From the NCBI RefSeq assembly GCF_018687715.1, contig NC_056753.1:15910501-15974500 (forward strand): 64,000 nt of DNA, given 5' to 3'. The notes under the pieces are model-generated. The model searched no databases. It worked only from the letters and a program-made list of their open reading frames with translations, and had not been told where the DNA came from. This stretch comes from Carya illinoinensis. Its lineage: Eukaryota > Streptophyta > Magnoliopsida > Fagales > Juglandaceae. Position numbers and translations under genes: made by a program. Positions 1-11,300 of this stretch are shown here, piece by piece (position 1 is the first letter of the stretch; every line of letters begins with the position of its first letter).

Positions 1-1279
1 TAAATAAATAAAGGCATTTTCTTTGAGTTTAATTCTTTAAAATACTAGGTAATGAACATTCTAAAAATCATGCAAAAACTGAAACCCTAAACATGGCTAT
101 CCATTCCATTTTCATGACATAATCTAACAACATTGAACATCATGTATGGCTGAACATGTGAATAAGTATATTCATGGAAGAACAATCATTTTCTTGGTTA
201 GCATCTTATAAGAAAATCAATAATACAAAAACCTTCATAAGCATAGAATATTTCAAGCAAATCCAAAACTCTAGTTTAGCCTTTTTATTTCATTTTCATC
301 ACATAAAATAACAACATATAACCATTATAACCATGAGTTGAACATTCACACAATAGATCCAAGTATAACATCATCATTTCATCAAGCAAAATTGTGCAAC
401 CAACAAGTAAGTTCGCATAGCATATACATAAAATAAGTACAAGTTAGAGATTTATTTACAAATCCACAATTGAAACACAAGCAAGCTGAAAATATAAATA
501 TTAAAACATTAGGTTCAGTTTGTGAAAAACCATAACCCATGTGTGTACATGTAAGCTCATGGCATCTATTCCAAGGAAAAACCTCCAACATTTCGGACTT
601 CCACGCACCAAGTCCAAACTGTATGTTCCTCACTAATAAACATGATTTATTATAGGATTTTTCAACCTTAAGATTAATCATTTTTTATTCTAACTACCTC
701 AAAGCCTAAGGGACTAGCAGTTTTCACGCCAACTCTGTTTAAAGGTTGATCATTCAACCCCCAAAGTTTTGGGTAACTGTTTCTAACCCTTTATTTAGGA
801 AAACTTACACGATTTTTTTTTTTCTTTTCTTTTTCTTTTCTTTTCCTTTTTTTTTTTTTTTTTTTTTTTATATAAGGCTCGGTAGTCCTGCAGTTTACTT
901 CTCCTGTTTTAAATCAATGAACATTAATGAGGAACACTACAAGTGTAAGCATGTGCAAAATATTCTTTCAAAACTTGCCCTTCATTCTATATAAATTATA
1001 CTAATTCTCATTTTTGTAAATATCGCATCCCGGTGTTTCAAATCACTTCTCAACAAAATATGATGCATCATAAGTCATGTTCTATGTTTAAGGTTGAAAA
1101 TAAATCTTCACAAAATAATTCCGCTCAACTACTCCACCAAGATACTCAAATTTCACAAAAAATGCCAGAAGTGTGTGTTAATCGTGTACCTCACAAATTT
1201 TTTATTTTTTTATTTTTTTTTTATTTTTTATTTTTTAATTATTTATTTATTTATTTATTAATTTTTTTTTTTTTTAATT

Positions 1280-1316
<37 letters not shown>

Positions 1317-1614
1317 ACATTTTCAACAGAAAACACTCCCCCCAACTAAATGTGACATTGTCCTCAATGTTCATCAATGAATATTCGATTAAACAGATAT
1401 TGAAAATGATTAAACAGAGAGGAAACAAATTCACTTGAGCTATTCGAGTGCACAAAAGGAGTAGATTTCTGTCAAAGTTAAAAACATAACAGAAAACAAC
1501 AGAAGGAAAAACAAAACAACACAAAACAAAATAAACAAAATACAAAACAAAATACAAAATAAACAAAATAAACAAAATACAAAACAAGTAAGAAATTTTT
1601 TTTTTTTTTTTTTT
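1..1614 (-). mobile_element. 3' internal part of an Athila-like element, non-coding
   Basis: No credible gene is visible. The stretch lies downstream, on the minus strand, of the two ORFs at 1615-3668 and probably is the untranslated 3' internal region of the same retroelement, cut by the window edge. It is AT-rich and holds long T runs near 838-870, 1197-1312 and 1597-1616, plus a purine-rich stretch of short AAACAAAAT-like repeats at 1500-1590. ORFs here are poly-Phe or poly-Lys artefacts of those runs. No LTR is recognisable before position 1, so the element's 3' LTR should lie to the left of the window. Confidence 0.4.
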
Positions 1615-2052
1615 TTACATAAACTTGAGGTTTTTAGCCTCAAGTTTGAGACGCTCATGCTCTTCATACAGCATCAGGTCATCCTTAGCCATGGGGGCTG
1701 GCAAGCGGAATGAAGAATCTAAAAGAGACTTCATCTGTCTATTCTTCTGCCGTTCTATTCCTTCCCTTATGTGAGCCTCCTGAGCAATTCGTTGAAGTAC
1801 AACGATTTGTTCTTTCAGCCTTTCAACCTCATTGTTTTTGGCTTGTACCCTTTGGGAAAAAGCCACAATTGAGGATGAGTAGCGAGTCCCAAGACTCACT
1901 AGGTCGTAGATAGCATCTTGGTCCGACCTATTAGCCATACTATTATTTTCAAGTTGTAACACGGCACTAATAGTGGCTGCAGAAAGAACAGGCGGTTGGG
2001 ATGCAGAAGGTCTCATGGATTGATCTAGGGGAATGCTTGAGGAATGAGCCAT
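1615..2052 (-). CDS. Small coiled-coil protein ORF of an Athila-like element
   Basis: An intact 145-aa ORF lies 644 bp downstream of the gag-like ORF on the same strand, so it is probably carried by the same retroelement. Residues about 1-45 are Ser/Pro/Ala-rich. Residues about 60-145 are charged and helix-prone, with heptad-like spacing around NNEVERLKEQIVVLQRIAQE and again near the C-terminus (YEEHERLKLEAKNL). No signal peptide, membrane segment or catalytic motif is visible. I do not recognise the family. Athila elements usually carry RT, RNase H and integrase here and may carry an envelope-like ORF further on; this protein resembles none of those. It could be a captured host fragment or an element-specific accessory protein. 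The absence of stops in an otherwise decayed neighbourhood hints at recent origin or constraint. Confidence 0.5.
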   Translation of the reverse strand: MAHSSSIPLDQSMRPSASQPPVLSAATISAVLQLENNSMANRSDQDAIYDLVSLGTRYSSSIVAFSQRVQAKNNEVERLKEQIVVLQRIAQEAHIREGIERQKNRQMKSLLDSSFRLPAPMAKDDLMLYEEHERLKLEAKNLKFM

Positions 2053-2269
2053 TGACAGAAGACTAGAAGCTCAAAAATGAGAAAGTTGGAAGAATGCAGA
2101 TGAGTTTATGGAGATGAGAATGAAAACTTGATGCGGATTTGATGAAGTTCAGGACTGAATTTATAGAGGTAGTACAAAGAACCAGACGAGTTATCATCCA
2201 CGTCAAAACGCAATGTGATTTCGGTGAAATGACAACTCGGAGCCTCAAATCCCGTTTTTCAACAACATC

Positions 2270-2440
2270 AGGTGATTTCAAATCTCCAGACACTCTTGTC
2301 AGTTCACGGACGGATCCAACTATTCTTTTAACTTTCAAATCTCCAGCCACTTGTCAGATCACGGACGGATTATTATTCTTTTCAACTATCTACAGTCACA
2401 CTTGTCGGATCACGGACGGATCCAACTATTATTATTATTA
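2270..2440. repeat. Degenerate tandem repeat inside the Athila-like element
   Basis: The phrase TCACGGACGGATCCAACTATT and variants recur at about 2302, 2355 and 2410, each preceded by CTTGTCAG or CTTGTCGG, giving roughly three degenerate units of 50-60 bp. They are followed by a T/A-rich low-complexity run to about 2485. The block separates the two ORFs of the element and has no coding signal of its own. Confidence 0.55.
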
Positions 2441-2696
2441 TTTTTTTTTTTTATTTTATTTTATTTTTTTTTTATTTTTTTTTAAACTATCTACAGTGTC
2501 TACTAACGCACCGTTTTATTCATTCCACACCCCCCAACTAGTGAGAGACATAGTCCTTATTGAATCGAACGAAAGAAAATAAAGTGCACAGATCTCAACA
2601 AGCAAAGCAAACAATCAACATGAAATATAAAATCAAAGCAAACAAACAAATAAAAACAAAGCAAGTAAAGAAAACTGTAAAGAAGGAAAAAGGAAA

Positions 2697-3668
2697 TCAA
2701 GACACTTCCCTGGGATTTACAATGTACAGCCCACTCCATCGGGATTTGCAAAATTTTTGAAACTGTTTTCTCAGCTCGGAGAGAAACCGACGTTTATTTT
2801 GAGTGGACCATTCAGAAGGTGTTCTCTCAATCCCTTGAAATGGTAAAGAAAAATCTGCAAAACAATCAAAAAAATTAAAATCATCTTCATTATCAAAGAA
2901 AGGAGAATTTGAGCAAATAAACTTCGTTGGTGTCAAATTCTCCACAGCATTCAAACCACTTGCTGGCATCTTGCAGGTGTTGAAAATGTTCAACTTAAGT
3001 GCCAGGTTCCCAAAGGTAAGTTTCACAACTCCACTTTTGCCAGCTGCCAATCTCTGAGGATAGGGTACCACAGGTTGGTATCCCTTACTTGTTTCAGCAT
3101 CTGCACTCACAGGCTTCTTTGGTTTTGCTACCTCTGGTTCTTTTTCAGCTTCATCCATCTCTGCTGCATCTTTAGGCGTAGGAGCTATTACCTCTGTTTC
3201 TATTGTCATTTCAGGTCGGGGAACTTCCTTCCCACTTCTCAAGGTAAGAACAGCTTCTGCTGTTTCAACAACGTCTCCCTTTTCTTGAGCATCTATTGCA
3301 CAGTTCAAGTCGCTGATAGAACTTCTCAGCTCAGCAATGGCCTGCATTGTCTGAGCTTGTCCCTGCATAAAAGCCTGAAATGTTTCCTCAAGGGTTTCCT
3401 TATGTGGAGGCTGTGCAGGTACATGAGGTTGAAATCCAGGATGAGCTACATAAGGATAGCTCTGAGGATTTTGATATGGTGGATACTGGTGCTGAGGAGG
3501 TTGGGACCAACCAGGCTGATCATATCTCCACGAGAAATTTGGGTGATTATTCCACCCCTGATTATATGTGTTGGAGAAAGGCTGATTCTGTGCTTGATTG
3601 ACCCAGTTGGTTGATTGTATTGGCTCAGACCCACCTTCTTGAAATACTGGCATGAATTGATACATCAT
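2697..3668 (-). CDS. Deleted Athila-like gag/protease fusion ORF
   Basis: A 323-aa ORF begins about 95 nt downstream of the tRNA-Asp primer-binding site. Residues 20-75 are rich in Gln, Pro, Tyr and Asn (NTYNQGWNNHPNFSW), typical of the region after the gag core in Athila Ty3/gypsy elements. A helical stretch (about 90-125) and TLRSGKEV follow, the usual run-up to the protease. The motif PYPQRL (about 203) is followed directly by a segment resembling the tail of an Athila protease domain (KLTFGNLALKLNIFNTCK), then an Asp/Phe-rich tail. The gag core, the protease active site, RT, RNase H and integrase are all absent, yet the frame is open. I infer in-frame internal deletions giving a non-autonomous derivative. 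The ATG is uncertain because the true gag start has been lost. Confidence 0.6.
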   Translation of the reverse strand: MMYQFMPVFQEGGSEPIQSTNWVNQAQNQPFSNTYNQGWNNHPNFSWRYDQPGWSQPPQHQYPPYQNPQSYPYVAHPGFQPHVPAQPPHKETLEETFQAFMQGQAQTMQAIAELRSSISDLNCAIDAQEKGDVVETAEAVLTLRSGKEVPRPEMTIETEVIAPTPKDAAEMDEAEKEPEVAKPKKPVSADAETSKGYQPVVPYPQRLAAGKSGVVKLTFGNLALKLNIFNTCKMPASGLNAVENLTPTKFICSNSPFFDNEDDFNFFDCFADFSLPFQGIERTPSEWSTQNKRRFLSELRKQFQKFCKSRWSGLYIVNPREVS

Positions 3669-3763
3669 TCTAATATGGTGGAGATGAGTGGTTGATGCAA
3701 ATGAGATGAGTAAAAAAAAATAAAAAAAACAATAACAAGTTTAAATTTAAGTTAGACAACTTT

Positions 3764-3780
3764 CCCCGGCAACGGCGCCA
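3764..3780 (-). promoter_or_regulatory. Primer-binding site complementary to tRNA-Asp
   Basis: On the minus strand this reads TGGCGCCGTTGCCGGGG, the exact complement of the 3' end of plant tRNA-Asp(GUC) including CCA. Athila-type Ty3/gypsy elements are known to use tRNA-Asp. It sits between the LTR end at about 3787 and the gag-like ORF and fixes the orientation of the element as minus. Confidence 0.85.
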
Positions 3781-3786
3781 AAAACT

Positions 3787-5700
3787 TGACTCACTCAAAA
3801 ATGAGTAGCACTAATGCTATCCCAAGTGCAGGAGCATGTCGTGTAATAATTAGGAATAAATTCCTAGATCGTCTCCTCAGGGAAAAGTTGCTTAAAATTA
3901 AACTTGTTGAAAAATTGTGAAAAACTTCACAAAGAGAAAATAATATGATGGTATATGCAATGGATGAAAAAGGGTACTAGTCATAGACTAGATTCATGTC
4001 TTTAGATGTCTGATTATCGGATTGGAATATAAATGACTAACAAATTAAATTCAGAGATTAATAAAACTAAATTAAGAACTAAACTAGATTAGAAAATAAT
4101 TGACAAAACATGCATTGAAAATTGAAAATGCATAAAACCAATATTCTAGGGTTTATCATTGTATCTAAATGAAAGTGAAACAAGTAAACAAAAACTGAAC
4201 TCTAAAACTGAAAACTGCTTCTTCTAAACAGAAAAGAAAATAAGTAAAGAACTGAAACTGCAACTGCCGTGCTTTTTCTATGTCTGAACGAAAAGCATGA
4301 AAGAAAACTTTAATCTAAGCTATCCAACTCTTGTTCTGTTCGGAAATAAGAGAAAGTAAAAATAATAATATGGAAAACCAAAAACCCAGCTGCTTTTAAA
4401 CTAAAACGAAAGAGAAAGTAGATCAAATAAAATTCTGCTGCTTGGTTCTAGCTTCTAAATGAAAATAAAAACAAGTTTTAAAAACTAAAACTCCTCCCAC
4501 TTAAAACAACTGCTGCTGCTTCTTTTATAGCCGTGTGTTTGCTGTGTTCATTGCATGTGTAATGTGGTTGCATTGTGAGTTTCTTTCTTGCTGCAGTAGC
4601 TTCCCAGTCCAAGCCGAAAAAGAAGAATGACTCTTTCCTTTCTCAAGTTAAACCAATCGGTTCTTCTCCACTCTACCAAACTGTCCCCACTTAACTTGAA
4701 CGAGAACACTTCTTTTTCTTTCTTTAATGTTTTCTTCAATCTCGGCTCATTCTTTAATGACAGCTAACAATCTCTTTCAGCTATGCCCCACACATCACTC
4801 CTTCAAGAATTATTTAATTTCTCCAATCTTGCCACCGGTTCCTCTCACATGCATTGAATAATTAAAAGCCCCATTTAGCAATCAATTTCACGTTCACTCC
4901 AGCTATTTCTTTCCTTTCTTATTTCTTTCTCTTTCACTTTCATCTCGGCTGCTCTTTTCTACCTCACCGTTTTGGTTGGTTGTTGAAATGTGCCTCCCAT
5001 CTTCATTTCGGCTGGCTTTGTCTTGCTTTTTATTTCTTTTATTTGCTCATGTTCTTCACACGTCTCTCCCTCTCTCAATTCCCCACCAATTCTGCTGCTG
5101 CCTACCCCTTCAGCTAATTCCAATTCCAGCTCCACATCAATTGCTTTCCGAAAATGTTGACTCTTCTTCTTGCTTATTTTCCTTCATTTCGTGTAGTTGA
5201 AAATTCTGTACTCCTCTCTCCAATTCTCTCAATCCGTATCTCTTCCTCAAATGAACGAAAAGTAGCTTGACTAAACGAAAAAGTCGTAGCCCTCTTTCCA
5301 CTCAAACGAAAAAGGATTCCTTTCTTCTCCTGTGCCTTCCGTGAAGTCTGCTAGCCAAGAACCCACCTCACGAAAAATAGCATGAGTGCTCCAGCCGTAT
5401 GTGAATGATGTTGTTCCTGCTGATGTGTGAGTGCTGCACCGAGTGTGATTGTTGAGCATGTTTCCGAATGATGTGAGAATGAAGCGTTTCATCCAAACCC
5501 TTTAATTCACGTCCAGCTCCCATGTTCTCCTTTTGGGTTTTATTCCCATTACATCAAGCTCTATCTCACAATCAGTTCATCTTCATCATCAAAATTTCGT
5601 TCTCTTGATTTGGCTGATCATCACCATATCCACCACGTAGAACAGAAGCAAGGGTACTCTTCTTCATCGTCAACAGTTCCAATTGAATTTATTTGAACTG
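3787..5700 (-). mobile_element. 5' LTR of the Athila-like element
   Basis: The LTR 3' end is placed at 3787, where the minus strand reads ...GAGTCA a few bases before the primer-binding site. A TATA box (TATAAAAG) at 4522-4529 on the minus strand gives an R-U5 of about 0.7 kb and places U3 to its right. No coding signal is convincing; ORFs here are incidental. The U3 boundary is not resolved: 5700 is a guess from a change in composition. It is possible that the LTR extends to the TGTGACGACC end at 7331, which would make it unusually long at 3.5 kb. Confidence 0.5.
4522..4529 (-). promoter_or_regulatory. TATA box of the Athila-like LTR
   Basis: TATAAAAG on the minus strand, about 740 bp upstream of the LTR 3' end. 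It would drive transcription leftward through the primer-binding site and gag-like ORF. Confidence 0.5.
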
Positions 5701-7331
5701 AAAATAAAAATAACACTCAAAAAAAATAAATTAAAAGAAAAAATATATTATCACAAATAAACTATATATGTGAGGAAATATTGTCCCATTAAATCATAGT
5801 TATAAAATTAAGCATAAACATGATATTAATCAATTAAAAATCGCAACTCGTATTTATGCTTATTAACTATTTTTCCATCTAAAACCAATAATAATATCAT
5901 GATGAATTTAAAATACATTGGTTTTAAATAGCTAAAAAATGCAATATTTCAGCTCAATTACACCAAGTCCAAAACTTTTATCAACTCAAACCCTAGTTTA
6001 AAAACCCTAAAACCGTGTGTGTATAGGTGTGAGTTCATGTGAAAAAATTCCTCATAAAGTGAGCTAACTCAATACAGCTCAAGTGTGTGTGAGAGCACAA
6101 GTTCATGATGAACTTGCTAAAACCAAAAACTCCTCCCCTCAAGGCCATGTGTGATAAAATGGAAATGTGGATTTTTTGCTTCATACCTTGAGTGATTCTT
6201 TCCTTGGAAGTATCTCCTAGCTTAACTTGTCCTAAAAATGATATTTGAATGAAAAGAGAGTAGTGAGAATGGTGTTCGGTTGGTGAGAAAGTGAAGGAAA
6301 GTGGAGAGAAAGGTGGTGACCGAAACTTCACAAGAAAAATCCTCCAAGTGACCAAAAGGATGAGATTTTCAGCACTCTTCCCTTTTTATAGGGATAAGAA
6401 GCTTCTTGCACAAGCCTAACACATTGCATGGATGCCAAGTAGCATGTCAACTTAAGGCCTCTTCCTCTTCCCCATCATTTGGGCGTGTTGGAAACACCAT
6501 AACACTTTGGACAAGTGGCGCCTTCTTCCTCAAAACTGAAACCTTCTTCCACTTTTGCCCTTCATCCCATGTCTTGGTTCAATGAATCTCATGGCTATTT
6601 GGTCTTTTATTAAGTTAAGATATTTCTCAATCTCCTACATGTATGCATGTGTGCCAAGTGACATGTAAAGAGTCTGTGTGCATGGTAGCCGAAATCTCCC
6701 TCTCTTCCCAAGGTGATCTTCTTCCCACCCAATGTCTTGGACATTGTGTGATTGGTCACAAGGGTGGCAAAAGCTCCAAAATCCATGCCCTAGCCATTCA
6801 TCTCAAGGAAGCTCCAAAATCCATGCCCTAGCCGTCCATCTCAAGGGATTCTCTTACAAAAATTCTTCTAGAAACCCTAGCAGGCGTGTAGCCTATTTTT
6901 CCAACAAGATCTTGTCCTTTCCTAAGACAAACTGTCACCTACCCTTTTGCACGTATGATACATGGCAAGAATCAAGTCACTTCCCTCATGGTTGTTGTGC
7001 ATGCCCTTTGGGCTTCCCAATAGTTTCATCTTTTCATGCCTTTTCATCTTCCCTCTTTGCATGCATGACACATGACAAAACCAATCATGCTTCCCTTATG
7101 TTTGTCATGTATGCCCTAATTTCCTGGGCTCAAAACCATAACTTGCTATAAGGCTCAATCTACTTGGGCTTGGGCCGTCCTCAAGGCCTCTCGTGCCTTC
7201 CAATCCAATCAAGTTGTCTCAATGGGTTATTCTTCCTTTCTTGACTCAATTATCAAAAAAAAAAAAAAAAAGAAAAAGAAAAAAAAAGGAAGGAATAAGT
7301 TAGAAGCTTGGCAAAAATCTTGGTCGTCACA
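5701..7331 (-). mobile_element. LTR-like sequence starting TGTGACGACC
   Basis: The right edge on the minus strand reads TGTGACGACCAAGA, a start typical of plant Ty3/gypsy LTRs. A TATA box (TATAAAAAGG) lies at 6381-6390 with a pyrimidine-rich leader-like stretch downstream. Internal tandem duplications occur, for example a 38-bp unit repeated at 6771-6846. A short-lived ORF at 6035-6355 (-) overlaps the leader and matches nothing I know. The left end was not found. No matching target-site duplication (TAGTC at 7332-7336) is seen to the left, so it may belong to the same LTR as 3787-5700 or be a truncated insertion. Confidence 0.4.
6771..6846. repeat. 38-bp tandem duplication
   Basis: Two adjacent copies of a unit beginning AAGCTCCAAAATCCATGCCC differ at only a few positions. 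They lie inside the U3-like part of the LTR at 5701-7331. Confidence 0.8.
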
Positions 7332-7679
7332 TAGTCACTATGATTTTGCTCCTTGAAATCGTAGGCTTTGTTGCAGATGTAAGAAATGAGCTGGGATATG
7401 AGGAGGTGGAGCTAGTGCAACCTAAGGAGTAGTTTGAGGGCTTGTCCTTGATAAGATTTTGGTATTTGTAATATTCTTTATTACCTAATTTTTGGGCGAT
7501 GAACAAGTTGTGCTCTATAATATTTTTAACAATTGTGTGGATGTTGGCAAGTTAAGTATAATTCTCTAATACTCATATTTCTAATTACAACTAGTTTCTT
7601 ACCTTTTTCTAAATACATAAATCACCTATGAGTAGTACCAGAATTAGGTTAAAAATCGTAATGCAGTAGGCTTGATATT
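7332..7679. other. Unassigned stretch before a degenerate gag
   Basis: AT-rich sequence with no ORF. It lies where the 5' untranslated region and primer-binding site of the Tekay-like element downstream would be expected, but neither an LTR end nor the usual tRNA-Met site (TGGTATCAGAGC) is visible. Confidence 0.4.
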
Positions 7680-8372
7680 CTGAATTGAAGTCATGTGGCA
7701 GGATCATCAACATGGTGTGCCCTAGATTAACCAGAAGTGAACAATCAAAAGATTTACATGAGGCAGAATACACACAAGGGGATGGAAACTACGTTATGGC
7801 CCAGGCCCAAAACTAGATAACGGGCATGTTGCAATGCCAACAAGATCTCTTTCAATAATAGCTTTTACAACAATGTACATATATGGAGCAACAGTAACAA
7901 GTTCAACCCCAACTTCCCAAGCAACTAGGATGCCTATACGAACATTTTCTAGCATATCAGTATCCAGGTTTCAACGGAAGCAAAGAACCCATGAGGGTCT
8001 AGAAGTGGATCATAGATCTGGAAGGGATATTTGAAATATGTGGGTGCACAGAGGACCAAAAGGTGTTGTATACGGGATATTTACTACAAGGTGAGACTGT
8101 TATATGGTGGGAGTTGGGACATGAAACGACGACTACGAATCATGGAGCTGGATCAATGGAGGTCATAACCTGTTAGAGGTTTAAGAAAGAGTTTGGCGAT
8201 TGATTTTTCCCCACCATCATGAAACAACAGAAGGCGAGAGATTTTTCAAACTTGGTCCAAGGTGGAATGACGGTCAAACATTACACGGCCAAGTTTATGG
8301 AGCTGGGAAGATTCGCTCCTCATCTCATTGCTATGAAGAAGATGCGAGCTGAACGTTTTCAGGATGCGTTGC
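7680..8372 (+). pseudogene. Degenerate Tekay/Del gag, N-terminal half
   Basis: Conceptual translation with stops and frameshifts gives gag-like segments. Examples are GSKEPMRVQKWIIDLEGIFE near 7975-8035, then CTEDQKVLYTGYLLQGETVI followed by WWEL near 8045-8115. FKKEFGD, a second degraded segment and VKHYTAKFMELGRFAPHL follow to 8330. This order (W.DLE.IF, C..E.KV, WWE, F...F, Y...F..L..FAP) is characteristic of the retrotransposon gag core of plant chromoviruses. Several in-frame stops mark it as dead. It is interrupted at 8372 by the solo LTR at 8373-11699 and resumes at 11700 with the C-terminal part. Confidence 0.75.
8368..8372. repeat. Target-site duplication GTTGC, left copy
   Basis: GTTGC here is repeated exactly at 11700-11704, directly flanking the TG...CA ends of the intervening LTR. 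Five base pairs is the standard duplication length for LTR retrotransposons. Confidence 0.85.
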
Positions 8373-11300
8373 TGTAACGCCCCGGTCCCAGAGACCTGGA
8401 GATTTAGCTCTTATTACTAAATATCAACTACAATATCACAACTATAAAATCTGAAAAACTTCATAAAATATTAATTTATTTGCTCAACCCAAATGTTCAT
8501 GTTCCTCAATAGAAATACTAACCAAAACCTTTAATAAAATAAAGTAACAAGTCCACAAAGACTCGAACTACCCATAACTCGATATAACAAAATTGTCACC
8601 AAAGGCAAACTTACAAAACATGATCATCCAAACAATACTTGTACCCTTAACACCTATTCATATATGATCATCGAAATTTTCCAATACTTCCTACTCGTGT
8701 TCTCCAGCTGAATAATCAAAAATATCTAAAAAATGTTATGGAGATAAGGGGTGAATTATCAACAACTCAGTAAGCAGATGACATATACTAGCATGCAAAC
8801 AAGAGCATTTACAGAGTACAGTGTGCAAAACAAAATATTTTCCAGAGTTATCGTGCAAAACAAAACATATTTTTAAACGTAATAAAGCGATGGTTTTAAT
8901 ACCCATAAAGCTTAGAGTACTTTGGAAAAATATAATCTGAGCATCATCATCACATCAAAACAGAGCATCTCACAAAACAGAGACCATGTTTAACCCCTGT
9001 GGTAGGGTTGTCCTATCCCCAGTGGCCAAACCGGGTAGAAATAGAGGTGAATTTTCCCCTTATTATTCTCGGAACCCCAAGTATGTACACAGAAAAGACC
9101 ACATAAAAATAATTTTATTTCCAAAGTGGGTGCACTCAAAGATAAATAAGTTGATACTAACCCAAATAGAGCAAAGCAGAGACAGAGTCAGATACAAAAT
9201 CAATACACCATGTCAAAGGTTTTTCAAATACCATACCAAAAGAAAACAAAGTACCAAAACATATTCAGATCATTCTCACATTCTGAAAATGAAAGTCAAG
9301 GCATCTTTCTAAATCAATGCACAATTTTTCAGATTTTCAATATCATTCTTTTTCACATTTCAGAGATAGCATGACAAAATATAACTCATGTCCACACAAT
9401 GCATGTCAGAAAAATATTTTTCCTTTTTCATCCAAATTTCATGAGTAATGCAAATAAATGACCAAAGTTGTTTTTCCCAAGTTCTCATTTTATAACAAAG
9501 CATGCAAAATTTTCAAAAAAGTCAACCTCAGTCTAAACAATTCATGTAAAACCTAGTATAGGAACCTCACTTACCTAAATTTCTTAACTTTTCATAATTT
9601 CTCTACAACAATATTGAATGAAAATCAATCATCACCTATAAAATAGTAACATACTCCCATAAATTTCCAATCGAACACATATATCAAAACTTAAACCTGA
9701 AATGTCTAGTAATCTATTTTTTCTTAAAAATAATCTACCCCCTCGTAACCTTAAAATATCGTCACTTCCCAAAAATCATAGATGTCCACTTAACATTTAC
9801 TTAACCTAATTCCCACTTATCCACAAGTTTATTTCTTCAAAAAAAAAAAAATCAAAACCCAACTCAAAGTAATTTAGAACCCGAACTCAACCCAAAAATA
9901 TTTTACTTCAAAATAACTTAACATATCACACTAAAAAATATAAAAAGAAACCAAGTAGAAACAAGCCCACTGAAATAAATCTAATAATTTACTACAAAAG
10001 ACTTAGGTAGACGTAAAAACCAACCCAGTGAGTGATTAAAAAATAACCTTAAAATGAAAATAACCATTTCTCAAATTAATCAATATTCACTAATATAAGT
10101 ACTAGTAAAATCAAAATTTAATAAAAATAGACTTAATCAAATTTAAAATGTTCAAAATAAAACCATATGCTTACTATTTGCTTCAGATATTCAATTTATA
10201 TAAAAAAAATAAAATAATAAAATATCAACAACACAATTTACAAACTTCTTTATTTTCTTTATAAAATCTTGTATTTAAAACAAAGCATGCACAAAGTTTT
10301 TTTAACAAAAATAAAGCCCAAATATGGCCAAGGTAGAACCTGCCTAAGAAAAGGGTATTCCAGGGATTGATCAAAACATGTATGGGTTCTTTAGGAATGG
10401 GAGCAAATAAGAATAAAACTCTCCGAAACTACAAACTGAGACCAACCCGAGCCATCAAGAGGAGACTTCCATACCGAGAGAGAAGGAGGCGTGCGATTAA
10501 GCAGGGGCTGGGCAGCAGTTGTGCACTGTGGGAGGGAGAGAGAAAGTGCTGAGAGCAAACGGAGAGAGATAAGATAGAGAGAACATAGAACACAACGTGA
10601 GGGAGAGAAATGGGAAAGACGTTGGGTGCTTACCGAGATGCGATAGTCATGGCTATGGGTGGAGCACTGGCCATGTTCTTCTAATGACAAAGCTCTGAGA
10701 GTGGCGACCCATGGAGTTGGGTGGACGTGAGATGGCTTACGGTGCAATCTATGGAAGTTGGACAAGTTGCTCTATTTTTGAGAACCAAAATAGAGGTGCT
10801 TTGGTGTTGGACGGCTGAGAAGTATGGGTCAACGGAAGTCAGGCTGGCAGCTTGTGGTGGTGATGCCGTGTGTGTGGAGCTAACATAGTGGCTGGGCTGT
10901 TTTCATGGTAGTGTACAATGCCTTGTATCGGTGATTCTAGGGAGGAGCCATGGTGGTGAGTGGCACTATGTGAAGGAAATTTTTTTCATGGCAACTCAAG
11001 GCTGCAGTAATATCTACAATCAGATGAGAAAACGTGCATGTATTTATAGAGATCAACGGGAAAACCCTAGAGGAAAAAGAAAGGGATAAAAACTGCACAA
11101 CATGAATGTATATCTCCTAAGCAAGCTGTTGCCATGAATTAAACGGATGTGTAACGTGATCAATGCCATGTGTGAAAGGAAGTCTAGCATGGTTCTTATG
11201 GCTTGGGCTTTCTCGCCGAAATTCTTGGGCAAGTTTCTTATCATGTGCATAATGAGTCTTCTATATATAGACCAACGAAAAACCCTAGTGATGAAGAAAG

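Noticed and set aside
746..1587. ORFs rich in Phe, Tyr or Lys
   Set aside because: They only translate long T/A runs and short AAACAAAAT-type repeats; no domain or conserved order.
3075..3614. 179-codon ORF on the plus strand
   Set aside because: It is the antisense shadow of the gag-like ORF, with no recognisable product.
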